Made by a program: the position numbers and the translations under genes. This document shows positions 24,522 through 33,791 of a stretch of DNA of 64,000 nucleotides, piece by piece. Each line of letters opens with the position of its first letter. Position 1 is the stretch's first letter. The notes beneath the pieces are model-generated. The model was not told the origin of the DNA and did no database searches. It saw only the letters and a list, made by a program, of their open reading frames with translations. The DNA lies in contig CAZBRD010000008.1 of assembly GCA_964494205.1 (NCBI GenBank), forward strand, positions 62,001 through 126,000, read 5' to 3'. The DNA is from JBBTCX01 sp964494205. Lineage in GTDB: Bacteria; Planctomycetota; Phycisphaerae; UBA1845.

Positions 24522-27233
24522 ATGGCGACGTGCCCTGTTTGCTTCAAAACGATGCCTGATGACGCGCGCTTGTGCCCCTATTGCGGCACGCATGCGGAGG
24601 CGGTGAACCAGACCCAGACCGTTGCGCCGCGAACGCCGTCGAAAGCCGCCAGCCCGCAGCCGTCCTGGGCCAGCTCCACACCTTCCGACAGCTCGATCGA
24701 TGAATCGCGCTTTGCACCGGGAACTGTGCTGGCTGAGCGTTACCGAATTGTGGCGATGCTGGGCAAGGGCGGCATGGGCGAGGTCTACCGCGCGGACGAC
24801 CTCAAGCTTCGCCAGTCCGTTGCGTTGAAGTTTTTGCCGGTTGCGTTGTCGCGGGACCCGGGGCGACTCGAACGCCTGCACCAGGAGGTCCGAATCGCGC
24901 GGCAAGTGTCGCACCCGAACGTCTGCCGCGTGTACGACATCGCCGAGGCCAACGGGCAGCCATTCCTGACGATGGAATACGTCGCGGGAGAAGACCTCGT
25001 CTCAATCTTGCGGAAGTTCGGCAAACCGTCGAGGGAGCGAGCGCTCCAGATCGCGCGGCAGATTTGTGCCGGTTTGGCTGCCGCCCATGACAAGGGCGTG
25101 CTGCACCGCGACCTCAAACCCGCGAACATCATGCTCGACGATCAAGGTCGAGTGCGGATCACTGACTTCGGCCTCGCCGGATTCGCCGATCAGCTTCGCG
25201 ATGATGACCGCCGCGTCGGCACACCTGCGTACCAATCGCCGGAACAATCACAAGGTGAAGCAATTACGCCGCGAAGTGATATTTATTCGCTCGGCCTTGT
25301 GCTCTTCGAACTCTTCACCGGACGGCGGGCGCTCAGCGGCGATACCGTCGCAGCCATCAGCGACTCACGACGAAGGTTGTATCAATCAACGATTGTCGAC
25401 TTATCCGACGAGCTCGAACCCGGCATTCAAGAGGGCATCGCGCGGTGTTTGCGGCAAGACCCAATGGCTCGTCCGCCGTCCGCCCTTTCGGTATCGGCTG
25501 CACTTCCTGGTGGTGACCCGCTGGCAGCTGCCCTCGCTGCGGGTGAGACCCCTTCCCCCGAAATCGTCGCCGGTTGCACTGACGCTTGTGGAATGCGACA
25601 GGTTACTGCGATTGCTTTTCTCGCGCTCACCATCTTGGCGGTGGCTGTTTCCATTTGGCTCAAGGACCGCACTTCGCTGCTCACCAAGGTTCCGTTGACG
25701 CGGCCTCCGACTGTATTGGTCGATCGGGCTCGCCAGATTCTCACCAAGATCGGGCATACTTCGGAAACCGCTGACGAAGCGTACTGGTTCCAACCCGACG
25801 GTTTCTACCTCGACCACGTTAAACAAACTGATAAGTCCGCCACGAGGTGGGACAGGCTGAAAGATGGCCGTCCGCCCGCTCTGCTTTTCTACTATCGAGC
25901 AAGTCCACAGCCGCTGATGTCATTGCAGCCGCGCGGGTTGGTTAATTACAACGATCCGCCGTTTTATGTGGGCGGCATGTCGCGCATGCAGTTGGATACG
26001 CATGGTCGCCTACATCGTCTCACGGTTGTTCCGCCTGCTTATGGATGGTCTCCCCCGCAACCGAGTATTCCCGACTGGACACCGCTGTTCGACGAGGCGG
26101 GTTTGCTCAGGGAAGACTTCATGCCTACGGAGCCACTTTGGACACCGGCGGTTAATTCCGATTACCGGGCTGCGTGGACCGGCCATTACCCCGACAAACC
26201 CGATGAGAAGATCGTCGTTGAAGTCGCTTCGTTTCAAGGCAAACCCGTTTCGTTTCTGACGATCGGCGGCTGGATCCCCCCGCCGGGTACCACAACGCCC
26301 AAGATCGACAACAGCGGAAGGATTCAGAGCTTCATTTTCATTTCGCTGTTCGTCATCGTGATGTCTACGTCAATCTTCCTCACCTTGCGGCACTTGCGGG
26401 CGAATCGTGGTGACAGGCGCGGGGCGCTTCGACTCGCGGTCTACGTGCTGATCGTTTACGTCGGAAAACATCTGACGCAGGCGCACCATGTGCCCAGCTC
26501 TGAAGAAGCGACGATCTGGTTCAACGCCTTAGCCAGCGCGCTCGCACCATCGTTGATCGTCTGGTTTCTCTACATGGCGCTGGAACCGTATGCACGGCGT
26601 CTTTGGCCGCGATCGCTGGTTACCTGGTCGCGCGTGCTGATGGGACGGTTGCGCGATCCGGTCGTCGGGCGACACATCCTGCTCGGTTCGGTGATTGCTG
26701 CGTGCGTGGTGCTGCTGGACAGCGCCCTGCCCTATGTCGATGCCAAACTCATTGGCGAGATTCCAACGCCTTCGTTTCAGATCGGGTTTTCAGAAATCCT
26801 GCGCGGCGGTCGACATGTGCTGGGGCAGGTGTTCCAAGCTCAGGATCAGATCGGCATCTTCATTGGTTGCGGCGTCGTGATTCTTCTACTTCGCCTACTG
26901 TTGCGCCATGACTGGCTCGCAGTCATCGGTTTTGTCCTCATCGTTCTCGCGCTGCGGACAGCCGGTTTTAAGGGCTCTGCCGTGTCGGTAGCGTTTCAGC
27001 TGGCCGGCATCTGCTTCTTTACGTTCGCGCTCGTCCGCTGGGGGTTGCTCGCGATGGTAAGTGCAGCCGTATTCATGGGATTGAATCTCCAGTTCCCCGC
27101 GACGTACAACTTTTCAAATTGGTACTCCATCGGCGCATTGGTCGGTCCGGTTCTCGCCATCGCCTGGGCAGGATTCGGTTTCTGGGTCGCACTGGCCGGA
27201 AGACCCCTTATTCGCGATGAATTGTTAAAATAA
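24522..27233 (+). CDS. Zinc-ribbon Ser/Thr protein kinase with polytopic membrane C-terminus
   Basis: 903 residues. An N-terminal zinc ribbon (C4, C7, C18, C21) is followed by a Ser/Pro linker. The Hanks-type kinase domain runs from about 73 to 330: GKGGMGEVYR, K103, HRDLKPAN with catalytic D197, DFG at D215 and GTPAYQSPEQ. One membrane helix near 365 leads to a domain of about 230 residues (GFYLDHVKQTD, YVGGMSRMQLDTHGR). Roughly eight membrane helices then fill the rest. All kinase catalytic residues are present. The extracytoplasmic domain may sense a ligand, but neither ligand nor substrate can be read from sequence. Confidence 0.9.
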   Translation: MATCPVCFKTMPDDARLCPYCGTHAEAVNQTQTVAPRTPSKAASPQPSWASSTPSDSSIDESRFAPGTVLAERYRIVAMLGKGGMGEVYRADDLKLRQSVALKFLPVALSRDPGRLERLHQEVRIARQVSHPNVCRVYDIAEANGQPFLTMEYVAGEDLVSILRKFGKPSRERALQIARQICAGLAAAHDKGVLHRDLKPANIMLDDQGRVRITDFGLAGFADQLRDDDRRVGTPAYQSPEQSQGEAITPRSDIYSLGLVLFELFTGRRALSGDTVAAISDSRRRLYQSTIVDLSDELEPGIQEGIARCLRQDPMARPPSALSVSAALPGGDPLAAALAAGETPSPEIVAGCTDACGMRQVTAIAFLALTILAVAVSIWLKDRTSLLTKVPLTRPPTVLVDRARQILTKIGHTSETADEAYWFQPDGFYLDHVKQTDKSATRWDRLKDGRPPALLFYYRASPQPLMSLQPRGLVNYNDPPFYVGGMSRMQLDTHGRLHRLTVVPPAYGWSPPQPSIPDWTPLFDEAGLLREDFMPTEPLWTPAVNSDYRAAWTGHYPDKPDEKIVVEVASFQGKPVSFLTIGGWIPPPGTTTPKIDNSGRIQSFIFISLFVIVMSTSIFLTLRHLRANRGDRRGALRLAVYVLIVYVGKHLTQAHHVPSSEEATIWFNALASALAPSLIVWFLYMALEPYARRLWPRSLVTWSRVLMGRLRDPVVGRHILLGSVIAACVVLLDSALPYVDAKLIGEIPTPSFQIGFSEILRGGRHVLGQVFQAQDQIGIFIGCGVVILLLRLLLRHDWLAVIGFVLIVLALRTAGFKGSAVSVAFQLAGICFFTFALVRWGLLAMVSAAVFMGLNLQFPATYNFSNWYSIGALVGPVLAIAWAGFGFWVALAGRPLIRDELLK

Positions 27234-27267
27234 CCCTCGCGATGCGATTATACTTGCCGCGATCACA

Positions 27268-28137
27268 TCATGCTTCGACTTCCCTAACACCGCGAATCAC
27301 GCGTAACAAATTGCACGTGGCTTCCACGTCATGGACGCGAACGATGGTTGCACCGGCGACGGCGGCAAGTGCAGCGCACGCTAGCGAACCGTCGTGACGC
27401 AGTTGCGGATCCTGCATGGCAGCCGGGTTTGCAGGGGCCAGCAAATCGCCGATGAACTTTTTCTTCGAAGCGCCCACGAGCACTGGTTGCCCAAGCGATA
27501 TGAAGTCGGTGACATGCTTCATGATGAGCAGGTTGTGCTCGATACGCTTGCCGAATCCGATACCGGGGTCAAAGATGATGCGCGACGGGTCGACGCCATT
27601 TGCGATTGCGAAGTCGCGACGTTCACTAAGGAAACTGCATATCTCGTCAATTACATTGTCGTAACGTGGTCCGCCGCCGACTTGCATGGTGGCTGACTTG
27701 CCTTGGCGGTGCATGAGGACGATGGGAACTTGCTTTCGCGCAACCAGCGAAACCATCGCGGGATCATCGCGCATGGCTGAAATGTCGTTGACGATGTCTG
27801 CTCCTGCATCGATGGCGCGCTCGGCTACCGACGCAATTCGGGTATCGATTGAGATTGGGATTTCGTTATTGCGGCGGCGAACTTCGCGTATCACCGGAAT
27901 CGCCCGCTCAATTTGCATTTGAGCAGGAATCTCATCCGCACCGGGTCGAGTTGATTCAGGGCCGACATCGATGATGTCCGCGCCTTCGGCAATCATTTGC
28001 AGGGCGCGTTCGACAGCGCGATCGCAGTCGAACCACTGGCCCCCGTCGCTAAAGGAATCGGGTGTGACATTCAGGATGCCCATGACGAGCGGATATGCCG
28101 CAGGCTCAAACGTGCGATCACGAATTCGCAAAATCAT
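27268..28137 (-). CDS. folP: Dihydropteroate synthase
   Basis: A 289-residue TIM-barrel enzyme that joins 6-hydroxymethyl-dihydropterin pyrophosphate to p-aminobenzoate in folate synthesis. Signature motifs are present: GILNVTPDSFSDGG, DVGPESTRPGA, SIDTR, NDISAMRDDP, IVLMHRQG and FDPGIGFGK. Length is normal. A TATAAT box at 28146-28151 (minus) ends only 9 bp before the ATG, so the mRNA may be nearly leaderless. No other classical fol gene adjoins it, but a PTPS-III-like gene at 56943-57332 may provide the pterin precursor. Confidence 0.97.
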   Translation of the reverse strand: MILRIRDRTFEPAAYPLVMGILNVTPDSFSDGGQWFDCDRAVERALQMIAEGADIIDVGPESTRPGADEIPAQMQIERAIPVIREVRRRNNEIPISIDTRIASVAERAIDAGADIVNDISAMRDDPAMVSLVARKQVPIVLMHRQGKSATMQVGGGPRYDNVIDEICSFLSERRDFAIANGVDPSRIIFDPGIGFGKRIEHNLLIMKHVTDFISLGQPVLVGASKKKFIGDLLAPANPAAMQDPQLRHDGSLACAALAAVAGATIVRVHDVEATCNLLRVIRGVREVEA

Positions 28138-28216
28138 GGCGCGAGATTATACAATCACAGCAAACGATCAAAGAAGATTGGATGTGCGAAATAAAGGGAG
28201 GAGGCTGAACGGCAGC

Positions 28217-28441
28217 CTATTTACGGTAGACGATTCGGCCGCGAGTCAGATCGTAGGGCGAGACTTCGACAAGAACGGTGTCGCCTGGAAGGATTCGAAT
28301 ATAGTTCTTGCGCATCTTGCCGGAGATGGTGGCGAGGATGTGATGCTTCTCACCGCCGACTTCCACCTCGATGCGGAACATCGCGTTAGGCAGTGCGGTC
28401 AGCACGTGACCTTCAACTTCAATAGCACCTACTTTGGCCAC
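28217..28441 (-). CDS. infA: Translation initiation factor IF-1
   Basis: A 74-residue S1/OB-fold protein that binds the ribosomal A site during initiation. VEGHVLTALPNAMFRIEVEV, HHILATISGKMRKNYIRILP and GDTVLVEVSPYDLTRGRIVY are family hallmarks. The start must be the GTG at 28441, with GAGGG just upstream; no usable ATG exists. It stands alone, not in the ribosomal protein cluster seen in many bacteria. A promoter is proposed at 28560-28587. Confidence 0.96.
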   Translation of the reverse strand: MAKVGAIEVEGHVLTALPNAMFRIEVEVGGEKHHILATISGKMRKNYIRILPGDTVLVEVSPYDLTRGRIVYRK

Positions 28442-28559
28442 AAACCCTCGATTGGTTAAGGACTCTTCGCCTGGTTGACGGGACTCCCGTCACCACTTCC
28501 TTCGGCTTTTCAATCCGCTCCTGTTTAGAAAACCCCGCTATGGCAAGGAATCTGTGGAT

Positions 28560-28587
28560 AGTATACGTGCCCTGAGAGAGTGGGCAA
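28560..28587 (-). promoter_or_regulatory. Candidate sigma-70 promoter for infA
   Basis: On the minus strand TTGCCC (28587-28582), a 16-bp spacer and TATACT (28565-28560). It would give a leader of roughly 110 nt containing a small gacggg/cccgtc hairpin near 28480-28495. Confidence 0.5.
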
Positions 28588-28654
28588 GTACGAATGGGGG
28601 AATATGACCCGCCACCAACAATTACATGCTTGTATGAAGACAAATCCCCATCTG

Positions 28655-30955
28655 TCATGGACCCTTTGGATTAGGAGAACTCGACTTGAGTTTCGATTCG
28701 TACCACTCGAGGCGCGGCTGAATGGATTCCGCGAGCACGCTGTCATTGGTTGATTTGGCGATCTCCAGCGCGCGTCGCACCGTGCGAACGGCCTCGAACA
28801 TTCGGCCACATTCGGCGTAGGCGGCAGCCAGCGTGTCGAGCGCGATCGGGTTCTGCTTGTGGGTCATGAAGACGAGTTGCTCGCCGAGTTGGATGGCTAG
28901 CTGACAATCGCGCAAAGAGGGATCGGGGCAGGTTGCGAGCGTCCACGTGAACGTGTTCAGCGTGTCCTCCGAAGGTTCCTTCAAAGCCATCCCACGTTTG
29001 AAGTGATCGATGGCTTCGGCGTTGCGATTCAGCCGCTGGAGCAGTTCTGCATAGTGGTAATGAAGCGGCGCTGATGTTGGATTGAGTCGAACGGCGCGTT
29101 CTAATTCCGGCTGAGCGGCGACATCGTCGCCAAGTTCCATGAGCAAGTCCGCAAGACCTGCGTGAGAATCAGGGGACGTGGGATCAACTTCTACCGCGCG
29201 ATGATAGGCATCGAGTGCGTCTTGCGTACGTTTTGTTTTTCGCAACACCTCTGCGAGAAGTCGATACGCTTCCGGATTGTCAGCCTTGTACTGAACTGAT
29301 TTCCTGAGGAGTTCCTCGGCTTCCTCATATTTTCCTTGTAGCTCAAGTGCCCTTGCAAGCTTGTTGTGACCTTCCGGGTAATCGCGCTGCAAACGCAAGG
29401 ACTCGCGAAGCTGAGCCTCTGCCTCAACGAATTTCGATTGTTGAACCAGGGCTGATCCCACGCACATGTGCATTTCGGCCTTGAAGTTGATCAGATCGAC
29501 GGCGGATGACATGGGCAGGTTCACGAGGACTGCCGCGGCGAGACCAGCAAGAATCGGCGCGAGGTGTTTATGTTCACGATTCGCTTGTCGATCCCTTCCG
29601 CGTAACCGATCCACCAGACACCAAGAGCCTGCTGACGCGAAGATGACAATGGCTGGCACTATGGGCAGTCGATAGCGGCCACTGACGAAGACGAGGATCA
29701 CGGAAAGCGAATAGGTGATGATGAACCATACAAGCAATTTGCGAATTGATGTTCTTGAATCGGCGGAACTCGTTGCGATAGCATCAGACCCCCCTTCATC
29801 CCCCCTTGCTAAGGGGGGAATCGGAGTTGCAGCCAATTGGGATGACTTAGCAAACGATGAGAGTGAAGCGACAATTCCCACAACAGCTAGCGGCGTGATG
29901 AGACCCAATGGGAATGCGAACGAACCAGCGCGCCACATGAGAACCGACAGAAGTCGCGAGTAGTCGCGGAAAACGTAAGGATCGATGTTGCGCGGAATCT
30001 CGCGCGAGTTGATGTATTGGAACGACTTTCGACAAAGGCCAGCTACGAAATCGAACGGGTGTTTCCCGATGTAATCGCGGGCCTGTCGTTGAAAGTATGC
30101 GTCTTGCTCCACGAGCGATTTGCTTTCGCCGTTTTCGTAGCTTGTTCTTGCAAGCCTCTGCCAATCGTCTCCTGGGCGAATAGCCAGCGTTCGGGCCGTC
30201 TCTTCATTGTTCCCGATGTAGAGGTTAATGCCGGAGTGTGTTGAGATTGGCACCCATACACCAGCCACGAGGTAGTTTCGCAGCGTAACCGGAGCGATAG
30301 CGAGAGCCACACCCGCAAAAGCAAGTAACGCGTGTGCGGGTCGACGAGGTGAAGTTTTTCGTTTCAACGAAACGACGGCGGCTGCCATGAACATGACAAC
30401 AAGTACGACAGCATTGGGCACGTTGATGATGGCCAAGCCAATGACAAGACCTAACGCTTGAGCCGTTTTCAAGCTTGGTCGTTCGAGTTGTCGCGCCCAG
30501 ATACACAACGCGAGCAGATTCAAGAACAGGGCTAATCCTGCGGGTAGCAACTGCGATCCCAGGAAAACGAATGGCCCATACGCAGCCAGCACGAGGCCGG
30601 CTGTAATACCAACTCGACGTGAAAACGCTCTTGTGCCAAGCCAGCAGGTCAGCGCACAACTGGCCGCGTTGATCACCACAAGAAACAATTTCGCGGCGAC
30701 GACATTGGCGCCCACGAGTCGATAGAGGCAGCCCAGCACGAGCGGAAACAGAGGCGGCTGCCACAAGACGTCATCCGAAAGCGACCCGTCGCTTGCGAAG
30801 CGGGCAGCCATATCGTGGTAGACGCCCGCATCGACGATGGGGATGCGAAATGTGGGATCGGCGCTGCTGCTTTCAAATAGGAATAGGCCCTGAATCAGAA
30901 CCGAGACTGCGGCAACAAGCCATATTTCACGTTGTTTTGATGGGGAAAGGATCAT
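28655..30955 (-). CDS. GT39-like membrane protein with C-terminal TPR repeats
   Basis: 766 residues. The N-terminal 480 hold about ten membrane helices, with an early luminal PIVDAGVYHDMAARFASDGS motif of the ArnT/PMT (GT39) kind, in which the Asp residues bind the lipid-linked sugar donor. Residues of about 510-740 are TPR repeats (EAEAQLRESLRLQRDYPEGH, NPEAYRLLAEVLRKTKRTQD, DAYHRAVEVDPTSPDSHAGL). It is probably a dolichyl-phosphate-type glycosyltransferase acting on the periplasmic side. A palindromic repeat is inserted in frame in the linker encoded near 29788-29820 (separate entry). Confidence 0.82.
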   Translation of the reverse strand: MILSPSKQREIWLVAAVSVLIQGLFLFESSSADPTFRIPIVDAGVYHDMAARFASDGSLSDDVLWQPPLFPLVLGCLYRLVGANVVAAKLFLVVINAASCALTCWLGTRAFSRRVGITAGLVLAAYGPFVFLGSQLLPAGLALFLNLLALCIWARQLERPSLKTAQALGLVIGLAIINVPNAVVLVVMFMAAAVVSLKRKTSPRRPAHALLAFAGVALAIAPVTLRNYLVAGVWVPISTHSGINLYIGNNEETARTLAIRPGDDWQRLARTSYENGESKSLVEQDAYFQRQARDYIGKHPFDFVAGLCRKSFQYINSREIPRNIDPYVFRDYSRLLSVLMWRAGSFAFPLGLITPLAVVGIVASLSSFAKSSQLAATPIPPLARGDEGGSDAIATSSADSRTSIRKLLVWFIITYSLSVILVFVSGRYRLPIVPAIVIFASAGSWCLVDRLRGRDRQANREHKHLAPILAGLAAAVLVNLPMSSAVDLINFKAEMHMCVGSALVQQSKFVEAEAQLRESLRLQRDYPEGHNKLARALELQGKYEEAEELLRKSVQYKADNPEAYRLLAEVLRKTKRTQDALDAYHRAVEVDPTSPDSHAGLADLLMELGDDVAAQPELERAVRLNPTSAPLHYHYAELLQRLNRNAEAIDHFKRGMALKEPSEDTLNTFTWTLATCPDPSLRDCQLAIQLGEQLVFMTHKQNPIALDTLAAAYAECGRMFEAVRTVRRALEIAKSTNDSVLAESIQPRLEWYESKLKSSSPNPKGP
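29800..29818. repeat. C/G-run palindromic repeat inside the GT39/TPR gene
   Basis: 8-bp perfect arms cccccctt (29800-29807) and aagggggg (29811-29818) with loop gct, preceded by another C run at 29789-29794. It is translated in frame as IPPLARGDEGG between two membrane-proximal segments. The run of C and G is unlike the surrounding codon use. Confidence 0.85.
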
Positions 30956-31085
30956 GCAGCCAATCGCCTAACCGCGCCATTACCGAGCTCGACTCTCGTG
31001 CGGATTGTACCCGACCCGCCGGGATAGAAGAGATGTTTTCGGTCGAAAGAGGTTGGTCCGAGTGGTCCGATCCGCGCGGAAGTGA

Positions 31086-31091
31086 TATACT
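31086..31091 (+). promoter_or_regulatory. -10 box abutting rsfS (possible leaderless start)
   Basis: TATACT ends 6 bp before the rsfS ATG, so transcription would begin at about the start codon. A good -35 hexamer is not evident (tggtcc at 17-bp spacing). Confidence 0.45.
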
Positions 31092-31097
31092 AGATGT

Positions 31098-31463
31098 ATG
31101 CCGAAGCGGGACCCCCTACAGTTTGCCATCGAAGTCGCACGGATTGCTCACGACAACAAGTCGGAGAACGTCGTGGCCCTCGACCTGCGCGGGAAGTGCG
31201 CGATTACCGATTTCACGGTCATCGCGACCGGCACTTCGGAACGCCAGCGCCGCGCTGTGGCTGAGCACGCGGTGGAATACGCCAAGAAGCTCGGTGATCG
31301 CCCTTTTGGCTGGTGCGGCCACGATTCTGGCGACTGGATCATCGTTGACTTCGTGGACGTCGTGCTGCACATCTTTGCCCAATCGCACCGCGAGTATTAC
31401 GATCTGGAGCTGCTGTGGGGCGATGCTCCGAAGATCGAATGGTCGCGGGCGGAAACGGCGTAG
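31098..31463 (+). CDS. rsfS: Ribosome silencing factor RsfS
   Basis: A 121-residue member of the RsfS/Iojap family, which binds ribosomal protein uL14 and blocks subunit joining when nutrients are short. Conserved features: DLRGKCAITDFTVIATGTSE, then GDWIIVDFVDVVLHIFAQSH and REYYDLELLWGDA. Length is normal. It is divergent from the GT39/TPR gene across 142 bp. No Shine-Dalgarno sequence precedes the ATG, in keeping with the adjacent -10 box and possible leaderless initiation. Confidence 0.95.
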   Translation: MPKRDPLQFAIEVARIAHDNKSENVVALDLRGKCAITDFTVIATGTSERQRRAVAEHAVEYAKKLGDRPFGWCGHDSGDWIIVDFVDVVLHIFAQSHREYYDLELLWGDAPKIEWSRAETA

Positions 31464-31615
31464 CTTTCGCCACATCAATCGAATCTCTTAAGACTTACTT
31501 GTAATCTGGGTGCTTTTGGATTGCGCGCAGCGCCAATCCGACGACTTCGTCGTTCGCCATACTCTTAAGGCCGGTGGTCCGCACGGCGGACTCTACTCTT
31601 TGAGAAACAACGAAT

Positions 31616-33412
31616 TTGATCACGATACTTGAACAGCTTTCAGCACGCGTCCGCGAGGCCATGAAAAAGGTCGGCGTCGAGGGCGACCCATTGGTCCGCG
31701 CCTCGCAGGACCCGCAGTTCGGCGATTACCAATCCAACTGCGCCATGGGATTGGCAAAGCAACTGGGGAAGAAGCCGCGAGACGTGGCGACATCAATCGT
31801 CGAAAACCTAAACATCGACGACATGTGCGAAACGCCGGAAATCGCCGGGCCTGGGTTCATCAATTTCAAACTCAAACCAGCGTGGCTCGCAGAACGGCTG
31901 CAGGCGATTGCGACTTCAAACACCGGCGAAAACGATCGAGTCGGCATCGAAAAAACGACGAAACCACAGACGGTCATCGTCGATCTGTCCAGCCCGAATC
32001 TCGCCAAAGAGATGCACGTCGGTCACCTGCGAAGCACGGTCATCGGTGATTGCGTTGCGCGCGTACTCGAGTTTGCCGGGCATAACGTCATTCGGGAAAA
32101 CCACGTCGGCGACTGGGGCACGCAGTTCGGCATGTTGATCGCGCACCTGCGGCGAACGAATCCGCAGGTCGTCGAAAAGCCCGACACGCTGGTGATCAAA
32201 GACCTCGAAACCTTCTACGTCGAAGCTAAAGCCGTCTTCGACATGGACGAGGAGTTCAAGAAGGAATCACGCGAGGCCGTCGTCGCGTTGCAATCGGGCG
32301 ATCCGACGATTCGCAAAATCTGGAAAGCATTCTGCGACGAATCGCTGCGACATTGTCATGCGATTTATGATCGACTGGGCGTTTCGCTGATCGATCGCGG
32401 CGAAAGCTTTTACGCAGACAAGATGGATGAAGTCATCGCGCGTCTCGAACAACGGAAGGCCAAAGGTGACCCAGCCGTTGTCGAGAGCGAGGGCGCGCTT
32501 TGCATTCTGCCGGGAGGGTTCAAGACGCGCGAGGGGGCTGAGCTTCCGCTGATCGTGCGAAAGTCCGACGGTGGAGCCAACTACGCAACTTCGGACCTCG
32601 CAGCCATCGTGCAACGCGTCGAGGAATTGCGGACTTCGCGGATTCTCTACGTCGTAGGCATCTCGCAGAAGCAGCATTTCGAAATGGTGTTTGCCGGCGC
32701 GCGTCGAGTCATGTTCGTCGACGACAAGGTTGAGTTGCAGCACCTCGGCTTCGGAAACGTGCTCGCGAAGAACGGCAAACCGTTCAAGACGCGCGAAGGC
32801 GGAACGGTCAAGCTGAAAGACCTGCTCGACGAGGCAGTCGAACGTTCGCGGGCTGTCATCAAGGAGCAGATAGCCGGTGACGATTCCGGACAGCGCGAGT
32901 TCGATGCTGCGCAGATCGAGAAGATTGCCGAAACGGTTGGTCTAGCGGCGGTGAAGTACTTCGACCTGTCGCACGCGATGACCAGCGACTACAAGTTCGA
33001 CTTGGACACAATGCTGGCGATGGAGGGCAATACCGCGCCGTACATGCTTTATGCCTACGCACGGATTCGATCGATCGGCCGCAAAGCTGGTGTGGATTTC
33101 ACCAAGATCGCAGCCGGTTCAAAGATAGCGCTCGAGCACCCGGCTGAGATCGCGCTGGCGAAGAAACTGTTGCAGTTTGCGGAAACCATCGAAATCGTGA
33201 CTCGCGACTTGCAGCCAAATGTGCTGACGGATTATCTCTACGAACTGTCGAAGACGTTTAGTCGCTTCTACGACAAGAAGCTTGGCGTACGGGTCATCGA
33301 TGCATCGCCGGAGTCGGTGCGCGAGTCGCGGCTGCGATTGTGCGATCTGACAGCCCGAACGTTGAAGGTCGGACTGGGCTTACTGGGAATCGGTACGCTC
33401 GAACAGATGTAG
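31616..33412 (+). CDS. argS: Arginyl-tRNA synthetase
   Basis: A 598-residue class I synthetase charging tRNA-Arg. The start is a TTG at 31616: an in-frame stop lies 15 bp upstream and the first residues ITILEQLSARVREAMKKVGV match the Arg-S N-terminal domain. The HIGH motif appears as HVGHLRST, and DLSSPNLAKEMHVGH is typical. The KMSKS loop is degenerate, as in many ArgS. The C-terminal anticodon-binding domain ends KVGLGLLGIGTLEQM. The rare start codon may limit translation. Confidence 0.96.
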   Translation: MITILEQLSARVREAMKKVGVEGDPLVRASQDPQFGDYQSNCAMGLAKQLGKKPRDVATSIVENLNIDDMCETPEIAGPGFINFKLKPAWLAERLQAIATSNTGENDRVGIEKTTKPQTVIVDLSSPNLAKEMHVGHLRSTVIGDCVARVLEFAGHNVIRENHVGDWGTQFGMLIAHLRRTNPQVVEKPDTLVIKDLETFYVEAKAVFDMDEEFKKESREAVVALQSGDPTIRKIWKAFCDESLRHCHAIYDRLGVSLIDRGESFYADKMDEVIARLEQRKAKGDPAVVESEGALCILPGGFKTREGAELPLIVRKSDGGANYATSDLAAIVQRVEELRTSRILYVVGISQKQHFEMVFAGARRVMFVDDKVELQHLGFGNVLAKNGKPFKTREGGTVKLKDLLDEAVERSRAVIKEQIAGDDSGQREFDAAQIEKIAETVGLAAVKYFDLSHAMTSDYKFDLDTMLAMEGNTAPYMLYAYARIRSIGRKAGVDFTKIAAGSKIALEHPAEIALAKKLLQFAETIEIVTRDLQPNVLTDYLYELSKTFSRFYDKKLGVRVIDASPESVRESRLRLCDLTARTLKVGLGLLGIGTLEQM

Positions 33413-33414
33413 CG

Positions 33415-33461
33415 CAGAAAAAAACGATCTTCGCCTGCTCGTGAGGGGCCGACGAAGATCG
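33415..33461 (-). terminator. Intrinsic terminator for the rpsR transcript
   Basis: 9-bp arms cgatcttcg (33425-33433) and cgaagatcg (33453-33461). On the minus strand the stem is followed by an uninterrupted run of seven Ts (33424-33418). It lies 33 bp after the rpsR stop and 3 bp after argS, so it may serve both. Confidence 0.85.
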
Positions 33462-33493
33462 AGTCCAAATCAGATCGTTGTAGTTAGCCGCGC

Positions 33494-33772
33494 TTACGAA
33501 CCGGTGTACGGAACCAAGCCGAGATAGCGGGCCCGCTTAACAGCCAGCTTCAGCGACTTCTGCTCCTGCGTGTTCGTGCCACCGCGACGGCGCGACATGA
33601 GCTTGCTGCTGGTAGTCAGAAACTTACGGAGCAGGTCGACCTCTTTGTAATCCACGATCGGACCGATCCAGCCTTCTTTGCCGCGATCGGGAAAACGATT
33701 CGCGGTGTGGAAATCGCTACCCCCTGGTCCGCCGGATGATTCCTTGTTGTACTCTCTTTTCTCTCTTGGCAT
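33494..33772 (-). CDS. rpsR: 30S ribosomal protein bS18
   Basis: A 92-residue protein of the small subunit platform. VDYKEVDLLRKFLTTSSKLM, then SRRRGGTNTQEQKSLKLAVK and RARYLGLVPYT, is the bS18 core. The start is taken at 33772 (MPREKREYN); longer in-frame extensions have no family support. The Gly-rich N-terminal 35 residues are longer than usual. It is not beside rpsF, ssb or rplI here. A strong terminator follows. Confidence 0.95.
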   Translation of the reverse strand: MPREKREYNKESSGGPGGSDFHTANRFPDRGKEGWIGPIVDYKEVDLLRKFLTTSSKLMSRRRGGTNTQEQKSLKLAVKRARYLGLVPYTGS

Positions 33773-33791
33773 GGTTGCTTTCTCTTCTAAT

